From Cotesia glomerata (lineage: Eukaryota; Arthropoda; Insecta; Hymenoptera; Braconidae): a stretch of 64,000 nucleotides of DNA. Where the stretch lies: contig NC_058159.1 in assembly GCF_020080835.1 (NCBI RefSeq), forward strand, positions 15,749,101 through 15,813,100, written 5' to 3'. Shown here one piece after another: positions 23,501-32,589 of this stretch. Each line of letters starts with the position of its first letter. Position 1 is the first letter of the stretch. A model generated the notes under the pieces. It was not told the origin of the DNA, searched no databases, and saw only the letters and a list, made by a program, of their open reading frames with translations. Both the position numbers and the translations under genes were made by a program.

Positions 23501-24807
23501 CTAGCATGCCACAGGCTTGCTTCCGACGTGTGCGACTCCTCTGTTGCTGCGTTGGCCTGCTCTTCAGCTTCCCTCAGGTAGTACAAATCTCCAATCCGGT
23601 CTGCTATCATCTTGACGTTGCCTTCTAGGTCTCTGATGACAGCTCCATCCCTTTTAAATAGGACCTCTCGGTCGTTTTGTGTGATTTTCGACACGGAAAG
23701 TAAATTAGTCCTGAGATCTTTTACTAATAATGCATTATTAATTTTAACTTTTACATTACCATTTATTGTTGCTGCTGTCAGGTACGCTGTCCCTTTTGCC
23801 TTCGCTGTCGTCGATGCGGCGTTGGCCATGTTCAGCGTTGCTGTACACTTTTGAAGATCTTCCATCATCTCCTCGTTCGCACACATGTGCGTAGTGCAGC
23901 CGCTGTCCAAGCACCATCTCGATGTGGATGTCACATTTTTGACTTCTTCTGTCGTTGCGACTTCTATATACAAATTTTCAAAATTTGCGCTGACGTTTTT
24001 CACCGTGCCTTTTGGACGTTGCGGGCATTTTGATGCCCAATGTTCAAGGCTACCACATATGTAACATGGGTACCTCTTTTTCTGTTTCGGGTTATTACGA
24101 CGTTGATTACTGTTCTGCCGGTTTCCAGCGTAGAGAGCGTTGTTATCGACTGCTGTATTGACGGTGCGACTTTTATTTTCATCCATAATTTTTCCGATGA
24201 GCACTTCTGTGTTCGGTAGATCGTCCTTGGACCTCATGGCACACCTGAAGTTCTCGTAGCTTGGCGGCAGACCTTTGAGTATTAACACGACTAACATGTC
24301 GTTGGGAATATCAATCTTCATCCCCGCCAATTGCTCTACGGCACTTGAAAATTTATCTAGGCGTTCTCTGAAATCGTCGTCCTCGTCTATCTTGAATGAC
24401 GTAATATCCGTGAGTAATTCAATCTTCCGCACTGGACCTTTTGAGGCATGGATTGACTGGAGCTTCTCCCAGGCTTCCTTCGACGTGGTGCAATTTGAGA
24501 TGCTTCTCAGTTCAGCTTCGCCCACCGACAGGATAATTTCAGCCAAAGCTTTTTCGTCGTGCTCCTTCCACTTGTTCAGCGCGGACGTCGCCGCACGATC
24601 ACCAGATCCAGCATCTGGTGCCGGGATATTACCGCTGACGTAGCCCCACTTGTCGTGTCTTAATAGCACGGCCTTCATACGAATTCGCCATACCTCGTAG
24701 TTCGAGCTATTGAGCAACTCGATCCTCGATGATCTCTCGGCGTTCATTTTTGAGGTTAGGTTTGCCACGCGGTCGAAAATTATTTTTTGTTTTCGGCTTT
24801 CACTCAC
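20557..24807 (-). CDS. Copia Gag-Pol polyprotein (1416 aa)
   Basis: Order from the N terminus: Gag with LLNSSNYEVWRIRM (UBN2-type); CCHC knuckle CYICGSLEHWASKC near residue 250; protease WCLDSGCTTHMC; pre-integrase HARLGHLHMD; integrase with HTDLC, ALQSDNGREY and TPQQNGVAERMNRT; reverse transcriptase with ARGFTQRPGFDFDETFAPVA and the catalytic YVDDI; RNase H with YTDADWGND and STTEAEYQAL. All catalytic residues of copia-type protease, integrase, RT and RNase H that I can identify are present and no stop or frameshift occurs. Gag and Pol share one frame, as in copia. The frame ends 30 bp before the 3' LTR. The next Met is 21 codons downstream, so the start could be internal. Confidence 0.96.
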   Translation of the reverse strand: MSESRKQKIIFDRVANLTSKMNAERSSRIELLNSSNYEVWRIRMKAVLLRHDKWGYVSGNIPAPDAGSGDRAATSALNKWKEHDEKALAEIILSVGEAELRSISNCTTSKEAWEKLQSIHASKGPVRKIELLTDITSFKIDEDDDFRERLDKFSSAVEQLAGMKIDIPNDMLVVLILKGLPPSYENFRCAMRSKDDLPNTEVLIGKIMDENKSRTVNTAVDNNALYAGNRQNSNQRRNNPKQKKRYPCYICGSLEHWASKCPQRPKGTVKNVSANFENLYIEVATTEEVKNVTSTSRWCLDSGCTTHMCANEEMMEDLQKCTATLNMANAASTTAKAKGTAYLTAATINGNVKVKINNALLVKDLRTNLLSVSKITQNDREVLFKRDGAVIRDLEGNVKMIADRIGDLYYLREAEEQANAATEESHTSEASLWHARLGHLHMDAVVDLSNGCATGLKPVKGGGQMCEVCQRGKLTTKPFKPRTERSKKLLEIIHTDLCQPSRTRSEGGNRYFVTFIDDYSGWCVIHFLKSKDAVFEAFKTYKNFAEKQTGMKIKALQSDNGREYCNKQFDEFLQREGIQRRLTVPYTPQQNGVAERMNRTIVDMARCLLIQSGLPEMYWAEAVNTANYLRNRCPSRSHEGRTPYELWHGDKPDLRHLRVFGAKAFVLKKGPNRGKLDEKSVEGRLVGYSETAKAYKIRRSDTGRIEYTRDVSIIEEPVLRSRNVEQMDLEYMHPEDDAPEPGRETRNERVHQEPEMEPPKRAPGRPAKQKSGRPGRPRKLYRYVSMSSVASSNASSHGEDVDEPMEQETDGPDDVFYQASEENRGEKRPLDTSLVQIDKRARSETVENRAGTSTNDAEDLEDDDEPIEVKFIEEIAHMADIELEEATKGDNAHEWKRAIAEEVRSHLQHGTWELVKRPERGRVIGSKVILKNKTNAEGEITRRKARIVARGFTQRPGFDFDETFAPVARLDTIRLLAALSTEMGTKLHQMDVITAYLHGVIDEELYMEAPTTLKETLEFIVRSERRDSPLLPMATKMLESFAKGEQVCRLRKAIYGLKQSGKKWYERLKATLQKLGLEPTISDPCLFQYKGDEKIILVAVYVDDILTTSNDEKWIIDLKRGLNKEFGIKDLGEAKYCLGIEIKQEPGRVSLSQGKFVEDLLKKFNMMNCNPQSTPASPTTKLRATKDAEKQTANPQYRELVGSLMYLSVATRPDIAHSVSVLSQFNEHPNEEHWGAAKRVLRYLKGTSKLGLVYRRPIGKIVGYTDADWGNDPSDSKSYAGYAFILGGAAISWKSRKQRTVALSTTEAEYQALTEATKESMYLRGLIYELGIPQFSDGEIYCDNQGAIKLTTATKFHDRTKHVRIKFNFVREAVQSQTIKLAHMPTEEMIADIFTKPLTRERYTDITKALGVSETE

Positions 24808-24857
24808 TTAACTCTTTCTTTTTATTTTATATCATTAAACTCTTATCTATTCGTACA

Positions 24858-24871
24858 CTGGGCCCATAACC
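24858..24871 (-). promoter_or_regulatory. Copia primer-binding site (initiator tRNA-Met half-tRNA type)
   Basis: Immediately inside the 5' LTR the element strand reads GGTTATGGGCCCAG. This is complementary to the anticodon stem-loop of initiator tRNA-Met, the internal priming site known for copia, not to a tRNA 3' end. Confidence 0.85.
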
Positions 24872-25132
24872 TGTGGGAGATGAGTAGGGTTCAATAATAT
24901 AATTAATAAAAGAGTTGTTTAATTATATGCAACGTTTATTCAAAAGTAGAAATTGTATATCAAAAGTATGTTACACGAGGTGTATATACTTTACGACTAG
25001 TTACGAATGGTTAGGGAAACGTATATGCGGATATGCATGCACGCGTGTGTATATATCGGCGCAACTAGCATGCGCAATGAATCGTCGACCGTAGTGTGAG
25101 TAGTATGCGTGTGAGTATTACTATCTCCAACA
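24872..25132 (-). repeat. Copia 5' LTR
   Basis: Same length and, by eye, same sequence as the 3' LTR; carries the promoter for the element. Confidence 0.93.
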
Positions 25133-25137
25133 CAAAA

Positions 25138-25949
25138 TATAAGATATGCAAAAATCATTAATATACGAGCACATTGAGAACTTTCATGAATATACCCGAG
25201 TCGAAATTTGAGTTCCGTTTTGACCGTAATTTCTTCCCATCTCAATTTTACGGTCAAAACAGACTTGGCGCTGTATTGATAGTTAATTTAAACTAAGGTC
25301 TGGTTTCACCGTAACTAGTGGAGTTTTCTCCCATTTTACCACGATTACGTTCAAACAAGACTTGAAATAATAATAATATTAAAGATTATAATAATAATAA
25401 TAATAAATAATAAATTAAATTTTGAAATTCTTAAGGATCCGGGTTCAAATCCAACTGAAATCCCATTTGTTTATTTATTTTTTTTCGTTTTAATTAAAAC
25501 GAAATAATCACTGCAATAATAATTATTATTATTAATAATAATTATTATTGTTATAAAAAACAAGTACTCATAATTAATAATAATTGTCATTAATATAAAA
25601 ATTTGTAATTAACAATTATAACTATTATAAATATCGTTTATGAACAGGAAAAAAAATATAAATTAATTTTTTAACAAAAAAAAATGAACAATTCGATTAA
25701 CTAAGTTTTGAGAGGAATCTGAAGAAGAACTTCACAAAGAAATAAAATGATTAATAATAATTATATCTATAGACGTTCAAGATTCCCATTATCCCTAATA
25801 ATATATAAAATTTTGAATTTGGGACAAAAAATATTTTAACTTATTTTACATATTATCACTCTAAAAATTTTTAAGATCTACATATACAGGATCTCAAAAT
25901 TGAAAAAAAAATAAAAAATAATTTATTAAGAAAAAAGCCGTGGGTTTAA
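25138..25949. other. AT-rich spacer
   Basis: No gene. A short inverted pair (CGTTTTGACCGTAA and TTACGGTCAAAAC, 25219-25260) and (TAA)n-rich stretches at 25365-25420 and 25515-25560. GGATCCGGGTTCAAATCC at 25434 resembles a B box but has no matching A box or fold. Confidence 0.4.
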
Positions 25950-26345
25950 AAAAAAATATGTAAATTTGGTAGGAATATTCCTTTCGCCGAGTAGAGGTCA
26001 GCTAAGAACGGATTTTACGAAATTTCACCCACAAGGATGGTTGCGGGGGCGTTAACAATGAAAAATTCCCGTTTTCAAACTATAACTCTTACAGACTTCA
26101 AATTTTCTAGGGATTTTCTATAACCGATGTAAAAATAAATTATGAACGAATTTCACGATATTTCACCCCTCAAGCTATAATAATGACATGAATAGAAGGT
26201 ACAGGCCAATCCGATGGAATTTGGAATCTGTGTAAGTCAAGACAATACTCCAATTAAATTTTAAGTTTCGGTCTAAAAATACAATTCTATTCAATTCTAA
26301 ATACAATTATGTGCCCAGCGGAGCGGGCGGGTAACAGCTCGTATA
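25950..26345 (-). repeat. Truncated inverted copy of the 59.6-61.7 kb repeat
   Basis: The complement of GAGCTGTTACCCGC, GGATTGGCCTGTACCTTCTA and CGTTAACAATGAAAAATTCC matches 59640-59780 and the tandem units at 60.5-61.6 kb in the same order, with most tandem units missing. Confidence 0.7.
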
Positions 26346-26807
26346 TATAATCTATATACACCGTTTTATATAATAATTTAACAATATCGTTGTGAAATTT
26401 TAGAGAAGATACATTAGGTGCAATTTACCATTTCAATTATAATTATTAAAATATAATCATTTAACAATATCAACTTAATAATTTTTATGTTCTATTTAGC
26501 TGTGTTATGATATAATGGAGTTCATCCTTTATGATCATTCCAATACACATTATCTATTGCAGTTATTAATGATTTAGCTATTTTTTCTCAAAAAAAGTAT
26601 GATTAATAATTCCTACTGTCCCAAAAATCAATCGATAAAATTTGAAATCAAAATGTATTTGCCTAACATTGTATAGAATAATACTGTTGGATAATTGTAT
26701 AGAATATTAGTGTTTAGTAACTTTCTACTTTTATTCTAATGATTCCTCTGAATTTAGTTGACAACCGAATTTGTTATTACAATTTATTTATTTTAACAGT
26801 TATATAG
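26346..26807. other. AT-rich spacer
   Basis: Nothing recognised. Confidence 0.4.
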
Positions 26808-26930
26808 TAATGGTAACTATAGTAACGATAACCATGGTAACGATAACCACAGTAACGGTAACCATAGTAACGGTAACCATAGTAACGGTAACCATAATAA
26901 CAGTAACCATAGTAACAGTAACCATGAGTA
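26808..26930. repeat. 15-bp minisatellite, about 8 units
   Basis: Tandem AGTAACGGTAACCAT units with few substitutions; each unit holds the palindrome GGTAACC or a one-base variant. Confidence 0.85.
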
Positions 26931-26939
26931 TACATATCT

Positions 26940-27249
26940 TCTAATGTATAAAATTCTCGTGTCACTGTGTGCGGGACCGAACTCCTCCGAAACAGCTCGA
27001 CCGATTTTCATGATCCTTAGCGTGCATATCGGCCAGGGTGGATATTCGATCAACATCTATTTTTCATCCCCCTAAATGTTAAGGGTGGTCCACCCCTAAA
27101 TTTTAAACTTCCCGCTAAGAAAATCGAAGATTTTCAAAAATCGGGAAGTTATTGTTTTCACCCCGTTTTGCAAAAATCGAGTTTTCATCAGATCTCGACG
27201 TTTAAAGGTCATATGAAGCTTCCCTGACTATCCCCGCGAGGTTGTCACG

Positions 27250-27314
<65 letters not shown>

Positions 27315-28012
27315 TATGTGAACCGCTTATAACTTTTGAACGGCGTGACCGATTTCATCGCGGTTGATACTATTCGAAAGGACTTGACCAAACTTAGATT
27401 TTGAAAACTATTTGGAATGATTCAGATCAATAGATTTTGAGAAATCTTAAAAAAACTGAAAAAAAATTTTTTTTCAAATGTGGTTTTTTTGGAATAACTT
27501 TCAAGCGGCTCGAAGGTTCAATTCCAAAAACTAATCAGCTCTTAACCTCAAAAAAACACGTCGATCGCCACCAGTCCGGTCAAAATCGGTTTAATCATTC
27601 GAGAGATATCGTGAACGAAAGAAAACCGAAAAAAGTGTTTTTTCGGAATAACTCCAAAATTCCTAGCGCGATCAATTCAAAATTTAAGATTCTTTCTGAG
27701 GCTTGAAAAACTGCGTCGAATGCTTCTAACCGCGTGAAAATCGGTTTATTCATTCAAAAGTTATTGCGGTTTAAAAATTCAAAAAATAGTGTCTTATCAA
27801 ATCTCTATCAGACTTTTGAGCTCGAAGAGCTTTAAAGCATAGGAAAGCAATCTCTTTGAGTTCGGAGAGCTCAAAATAACCCATAAATTGTATTTTTGAG
27901 CTTGAAGAGCTCAAAAACGTCATTGGTGCAATTTTAAGCGCCTAAGTATGGAATTAACGGGAAGTTGCAAGGATGGCCTTCAGGGTCAACCGTTTTCCTA
28001 ATTTTTTTTAAT
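26940..28012 (+). repeat. Dispersed GAGCTC-palindrome repeat, copy D, with upstream block
   Basis: 26940-27085 contains GCTCGACCGATTTTCATGAT and a CCCCTAAATGTTAAGGGTGG hairpin. The repeat proper then starts with ACTTCCCGCTAA (27111), a (TG)n tract at 27247-27310, sub-repeats with TTCGAGAGATATCGTGAACG, three GAGCTC palindromes and the terminal block (27955-28010). ACTTCCCGCTAA near one end and TTAACGGGAAGTT near the other are inverted. This is the most complete copy. Confidence 0.75.
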
Positions 28013-29574
28013 TTGTCATGACAGAATAAAAAAATTTTATATCTCTCTCAATTTTCACTCTTATACGATCAACCCCTATTTTCACATCCCGATTTTTATT
28101 TTTTTTTTAATCTATCCACAGACTCGCAATAAGGTTGCAAGATGGCAATCAAATATTATAATTGTAGTACGATAAATTCTTATTCTGAGTTTATAATTTC
28201 AAGTTCCTTTAATTATGATTTTTTTTTTAAATTCAATTTGATCTCCCGCCCTCGCCGGTTGAATACTGATCAACTATCAATCGATCAGTTATCCCCGCCA
28301 GGTGTCACCACTTATCCAGCAAACATCACGGAGTAGGGATGAGGACGAAGCCGGTCTCCTGTCTTACTCAATATACATTTTTCAGACATGTTTTTTTGGT
28401 TTTATTTGTGTATCAATCATAGCAGTGACTGTTATACTTATTATTTTAATTTTTCTGTGCAACTCTCATGTTAATTTTGCTGTTATCGTAAATTGATCAT
28501 TAATTTCCAGTGCAATAATTATTTATTTATAATTTATTAATCTGACAAAGACAGTTTTAACTCTCAGTTAATTAAGTGATCTCATGTAAATAAACACGTG
28601 TTGTAAGCTCCCGCCAACAACGGCCATTACCGTATCTGTATATATTGTACTTAACATTTTTTGGAAATAGTTTCAAATCAAAACGAAAACGTGTACGTGG
28701 TTAATAAATATACCTGTTTTATTATTGTGAAAGGTAAGTCAAATAATAAGCAAATGAATACAACACAATATTAAGTGACTATTTTCTACTAATACACTGA
28801 TAAAAGGATTTATTATCTACACTAATCACAAAAATTAAGGGATATAAAAAAAATTCCAAATTTTTGGGTAATTTTAAACAAGCTGTAACTCCGAGGAAAA
28901 TGGTCGTACAGAAAAAATAAAAAAAGCAAATTGTAGCTCTAAGTGTCTAGTTTTCAGATATAAAAAATTTTTGTCATGTCCAGGTTTGGAGAAATCTTAA
29001 GAAAACTACCGAAAAAAAAATTTTTCAAATTTTTTTCCGTCTAAAAAAAGATCCACGGGCTTCAAAAAAATTTTTTTGATTGTTTCGATCGAAGCTTCTT
29101 TAGAGAATTTAATATTCTTCAATGTGGGGTATTCAAAAAGCCTTTACGACGATATGCCGCGGAGTTATCGTCAATCGAAGCAAAAAAGTTCTTTTTGACG
29201 TTGATATTCAATAACTCCAAAAATAATGATCGTACAGAATATCGAAGGAGGGTTTTAAAAACTGCATGATATTTTCTATAATAAAATGTAAACATCTTTT
29301 AGAAAAAAAAATTTTTTTGAATTGAAAACTCGGACTGAAAAAAAGACAAAAATTCACATAATTAAGGATATTTGGATAACTTGGTATAACTTTGGATAAA
29401 ATGGATTAACGAAGGATATCGTCGGTATCGTTTTAACCTCAAAGTGTCCTCTAAAATTTTCGAAAATTCAAAGCGCTGCGATCTTTTTTTCATTGTGCCC
29501 CGAAGCTTCAAATTCTTTGTTTTTGCAAAAATCAACATTATGAGCAATTTTGTGATTTTTATTTATTTTTTCAA
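28013..29574. other. AT-rich spacer
   Basis: No gene or RNA recognised. 28830-29350 contains low-complexity A/T runs with recurrent GTCGTACAG, probably an older repeat. Confidence 0.4.
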
Positions 29575-30606
29575 TAAAAAAAATTAGGAAAACGGTTGAC
29601 CCTAAAGGCCATCCCTGCAACTTCCCGCTAATTCCGTTAATACCTGGCCGCTTTTTTGAGCTCTTCGAGCTCAAAAGTACAATCTGTGTATTGTTTTAAG
29701 CTCTCCGAGCTCAAAAAGATACCTTTTCTATGCTTTTGAGCTCTTTGAGCTCAAAAGTCTGATAGAAGTTTCATGGAACACTATTTTTTGAATGTTCATA
29801 CCGCAATAACTTTTGAATGAATTAACCGATTTTTACGCGGTTGGCGGCATTCTACGTAGTTTTTTAAGCCTTATAAATAATTTCTAAGTTTCAATTGGTC
29901 AAACTAGAAATTTCGGAGTAACTCTGAAAAAACACTTTTTTCGGTTTTCTTTCGTTCACGATATCTCTCGAACGAATCAACCGGTTTTGACCAGCTTGGT
30001 GGCAATCGACGTGGTTTTATGATGTTAAGAGCTGATTAGTTTTTGGAATCGATCGGTAGAGCTGTTTGAAAGTTATTCCAAAAAATGTCGAAGTTATGTT
30101 GAAAAAATCCTTATTTCCAAATATTTCGTCGAGGATATCTCTCGAACTAATCAACCGATTTACACGTTTTTGGCGGCAATCGACGCGGTTTTTTAACTTC
30201 TGAAATTATTCTATATCATCAAAAACGATCCGAGAAGAAATGATGAAGTTATGTGAAAAAAACAGTTTTTTCGGTTTTTTTCGGTTTTATTTCGTTCACG
30301 CTATCTCTCGAACGAATCAACCGATTTTGACCGGATTAGCGCCGATCGGCGTGGTTTTTTGACGTTAAGAGCTGATTAGTTTTTGAAATTGATAGATTGA
30401 GCCGTTTAAAAGATATTCCAAAAAAAACCACTTTCAAAAATGATTTTTTTTTAATTTTTTTTGAGATTTTTCAAAATTTCTCAAAATCTATCGGTCCGAA
30501 TCAGTTCAAATTCTCAGGAAATCTAAGTTTGGCGAAGCCCTTTCGAATGGCACCAACCGCGATGAAATCGGTTCAACCGTTCAAAAGTTATAAGTGATTC
30601 ACATAC

Positions 30607-30608
<2 letters not shown>
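29575..30608 (-). repeat. Dispersed GAGCTC-palindrome repeat, copy E
   Basis: Reverse copy of about 1.03 kb: terminal block complement at 29580-29640, four GAGCTC-type palindromes (29655-29760), then at least four sub-units with ATATCTCTCGAAC, ending at GTGATTCACATACTTAC beside an AC tract. Confidence 0.75.

Positions 30609-30673
<65 letters not shown>
30609..30673. repeat. (AC)n microsatellite, left flank of R1-clade insertion
   Basis: Pure AC repeat ending at the first base of the retrotransposon. Confidence 0.95.
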
Positions 30674-30676
<3 letters not shown>

Positions 30677-31215
30677 GGGGCAGAAGAGATACTGCTACCG
30701 GGCGCGTCTCCCCGAGCGGATGGGAGAACGCTCGCTGTCCTTGGATGACACTTAATCTCTTAGTTGATGAGGTACAGCGGGTAGGAGCCAAGCAAAATAA
30801 CCAAACAAAATACGCTCCCGTGGACAAAACTCCCCTTTAATGGGTTGGTCGCACTAACTGACCTAACAAGACGATCGTTCTCTGCTGTGACCCACTGGGA
30901 GTGACCGGAACCTGTATCGTAGTTTCCGACGATGCAGGCCACGGCTGATGTGAGCTTGCTCTACCGAGGTGTAAGTTGCAGCAGTGGATCAGGAGCCAGC
31001 CACTTCGGGCCTTGATCAGGAAGTACGCAGTGAGTGTTAGAGATCGGAATCTTCACCGCTCCGAGCGAGTCTAGTCCGTCCGTGTATTCCGGGACTGGCT
31101 AAGTGTCGGCTAGGCCTCAGGGAACTGGGGTAGGAGTACTATCTCCGAGGGTACACCCGTTCCTAGTTATGGCAACCCGCTCCACTCCGTACGATGCGCT
31201 GGTAAATTAAAAAGT

Positions 31216-32589
31216 ATGAGTAATGCACAGGAAACAAACAAGAATGAAAACGGGCCTCATGCCCAGCAAGACGCACTGCTACTTATTGCAAAGATGAAGA
31301 GGACAGATGCGCTGGCACATCTGGAGAAGCTAGTCTGTGGACTGCAGGACTTTCTCCAAACCAAGCAAAATGTCCACAAGGAGATCAAGTCGAAGTCGAC
31401 GAACATCTGCAGTGCCCTGAGAAGGTTCAAAAAACTGGACCAAGAATGGCAGGAAATCCAACAACAACACGGTAATATCGTGATGAAGACGAGTGTGACA
31501 GCGGTTCCACCAGCAAAAGCCGACACGTTTGTCGAGGAGATGGACACAGGTGGCGAGGGTGACGTCGAGTCAGTTGTCGGAGACGGAGAGGAAACTGGAC
31601 CTGAAATCAGGCCTGGGAAAAGGAAAGAACGAAATTCCCCAGACTCAATGACCAGCCGTACTAAGAAGAAGAAGGACCTTAAACCAAGTCCCCCGAAACA
31701 CGCGGTAACACAGAACGGCGGAACAAAGGAGGTGAATGAATGGCAAAAAGTCCAGTCAAGGAAGTCCAAGAGAGAGCAAGCAGTAGAAAAGCTCCAGAAG
31801 CAACCGCCGGAAGAGTCCAGGCCAGAGCCTAATCGGAAAGAACCGCGCAAACGGATTAGGCCGGACGCACTGATCATCCGCCCCGCAGAGACGGCAAAGT
31901 ATGCTGAAATTCTGAAGCGAATAAAGCAGGACGTCCCTGACGAACAGGTCCGTACTACAGTGGATAAGATCCAAAGAACTAGGACCGGGAGCTTGCTGAT
32001 TACGCTTTCGAGGAAGAGCGCTGACCGAGGCCAAGCCTTACAGAAGACCATCGCGGACATCCTCCAAGAAGACGCGAAGGTAATCTGCAAAGGGCCACAG
32101 GAAGACGTCGAAATCCGAGATCTTGACGGTACCACAACCAAGGAGGATATTCAGGCTGCATTGCAAACGGAAATCGGAGAAACCTGCGAGATACCACTAG
32201 GGACAATTAAGATTCATAAGGCCTACAGAGGTACTCAGACAGCTGTTGTGACACTACCAGCAGCTGCAGCGCGCAAGATATTGGCAGGAAGCGGTAAAGT
32301 CCGGATCGGCTGGACCAACTGCCGAATCAGAGCTACGAGGAGACCAATCCAATGTTTCAAGTGCTGGCACTTTGGACATCTTGGATCCCAGTGCAAGAGC
32401 AATGTGGATCGGTCTAAGCTATGTATTAGGTGCGGACAAGAGGGACACAAGATTGCTGAATGCAAAAACCCAGCGAAATGTGTATTATGCGCGGATCAAA
32501 GTGCGGAGAACTCGGCTCATCATGCCGGCGCATCCAGGTGCCCAGTATTTAAAGAGGCACTCCAGAAGATAACAAACAAACAGACATGA
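31216..32589 (+). CDS. R1-clade ORF1 (Gag-like, three zinc knuckles)
   Basis: 457 codons. A hydrophilic, Lys/Glu-rich N-terminal half is followed by an esterase-free Gag-like region (VEIRDLDGTTTKEDI, WTNCRIRA), then three CCHC-type knuckles: CFKCWHFGHLGSQC, CIRCGQEGHKIAEC and a third beginning CVLC. It is expected to coat the element RNA and to help target recognition. The stop overlaps the ORF2 start as ATGA (32586-32589), implying reinitiation for ORF2. No lesion seen. Confidence 0.92.
   Translation: MSNAQETNKNENGPHAQQDALLLIAKMKRTDALAHLEKLVCGLQDFLQTKQNVHKEIKSKSTNICSALRRFKKLDQEWQEIQQQHGNIVMKTSVTAVPPAKADTFVEEMDTGGEGDVESVVGDGEETGPEIRPGKRKERNSPDSMTSRTKKKKDLKPSPPKHAVTQNGGTKEVNEWQKVQSRKSKREQAVEKLQKQPPEESRPEPNRKEPRKRIRPDALIIRPAETAKYAEILKRIKQDVPDEQVRTTVDKIQRTRTGSLLITLSRKSADRGQALQKTIADILQEDAKVICKGPQEDVEIRDLDGTTTKEDIQAALQTEIGETCEIPLGTIKIHKAYRGTQTAVVTLPAAAARKILAGSGKVRIGWTNCRIRATRRPIQCFKCWHFGHLGSQCKSNVDRSKLCIRCGQEGHKIAECKNPAKCVLCADQSAENSAHHAGASRCPVFKEALQKITNKQT

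Larger units (their letters stand above)
20266..25132 (-). mobile_element. Ty1/copia LTR retrotransposon, complete
   Basis: 261-bp LTRs at 20266-20526 and 24872-25132 show no difference by eye and begin/end TG...CA in element sense. A 5-bp duplication CAAAA (20261-20265 and 25133-25137) flanks the element. One uninterrupted 1416-codon gag-pol frame lies between them. Identical LTRs and an intact frame indicate recent insertion and possible activity. Confidence 0.95.

Noticed and set aside
20549..24643. Many plus-strand frames of 60-155 codons across the copia element
   Set aside because: Antisense shadows of the intact minus-strand gag-pol frame.
25430..25452. Possible tRNA gene (GGGTTCAAATCC)
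   Set aside because: Only a B-box-like match; no A box at the right distance and no cloverleaf.
31257..32141. 294-codon minus-strand frame inside ORF1
   Set aside because: Antisense to a clear Gag-like ORF1; Ser/Phe-rich shadow without any family motif.
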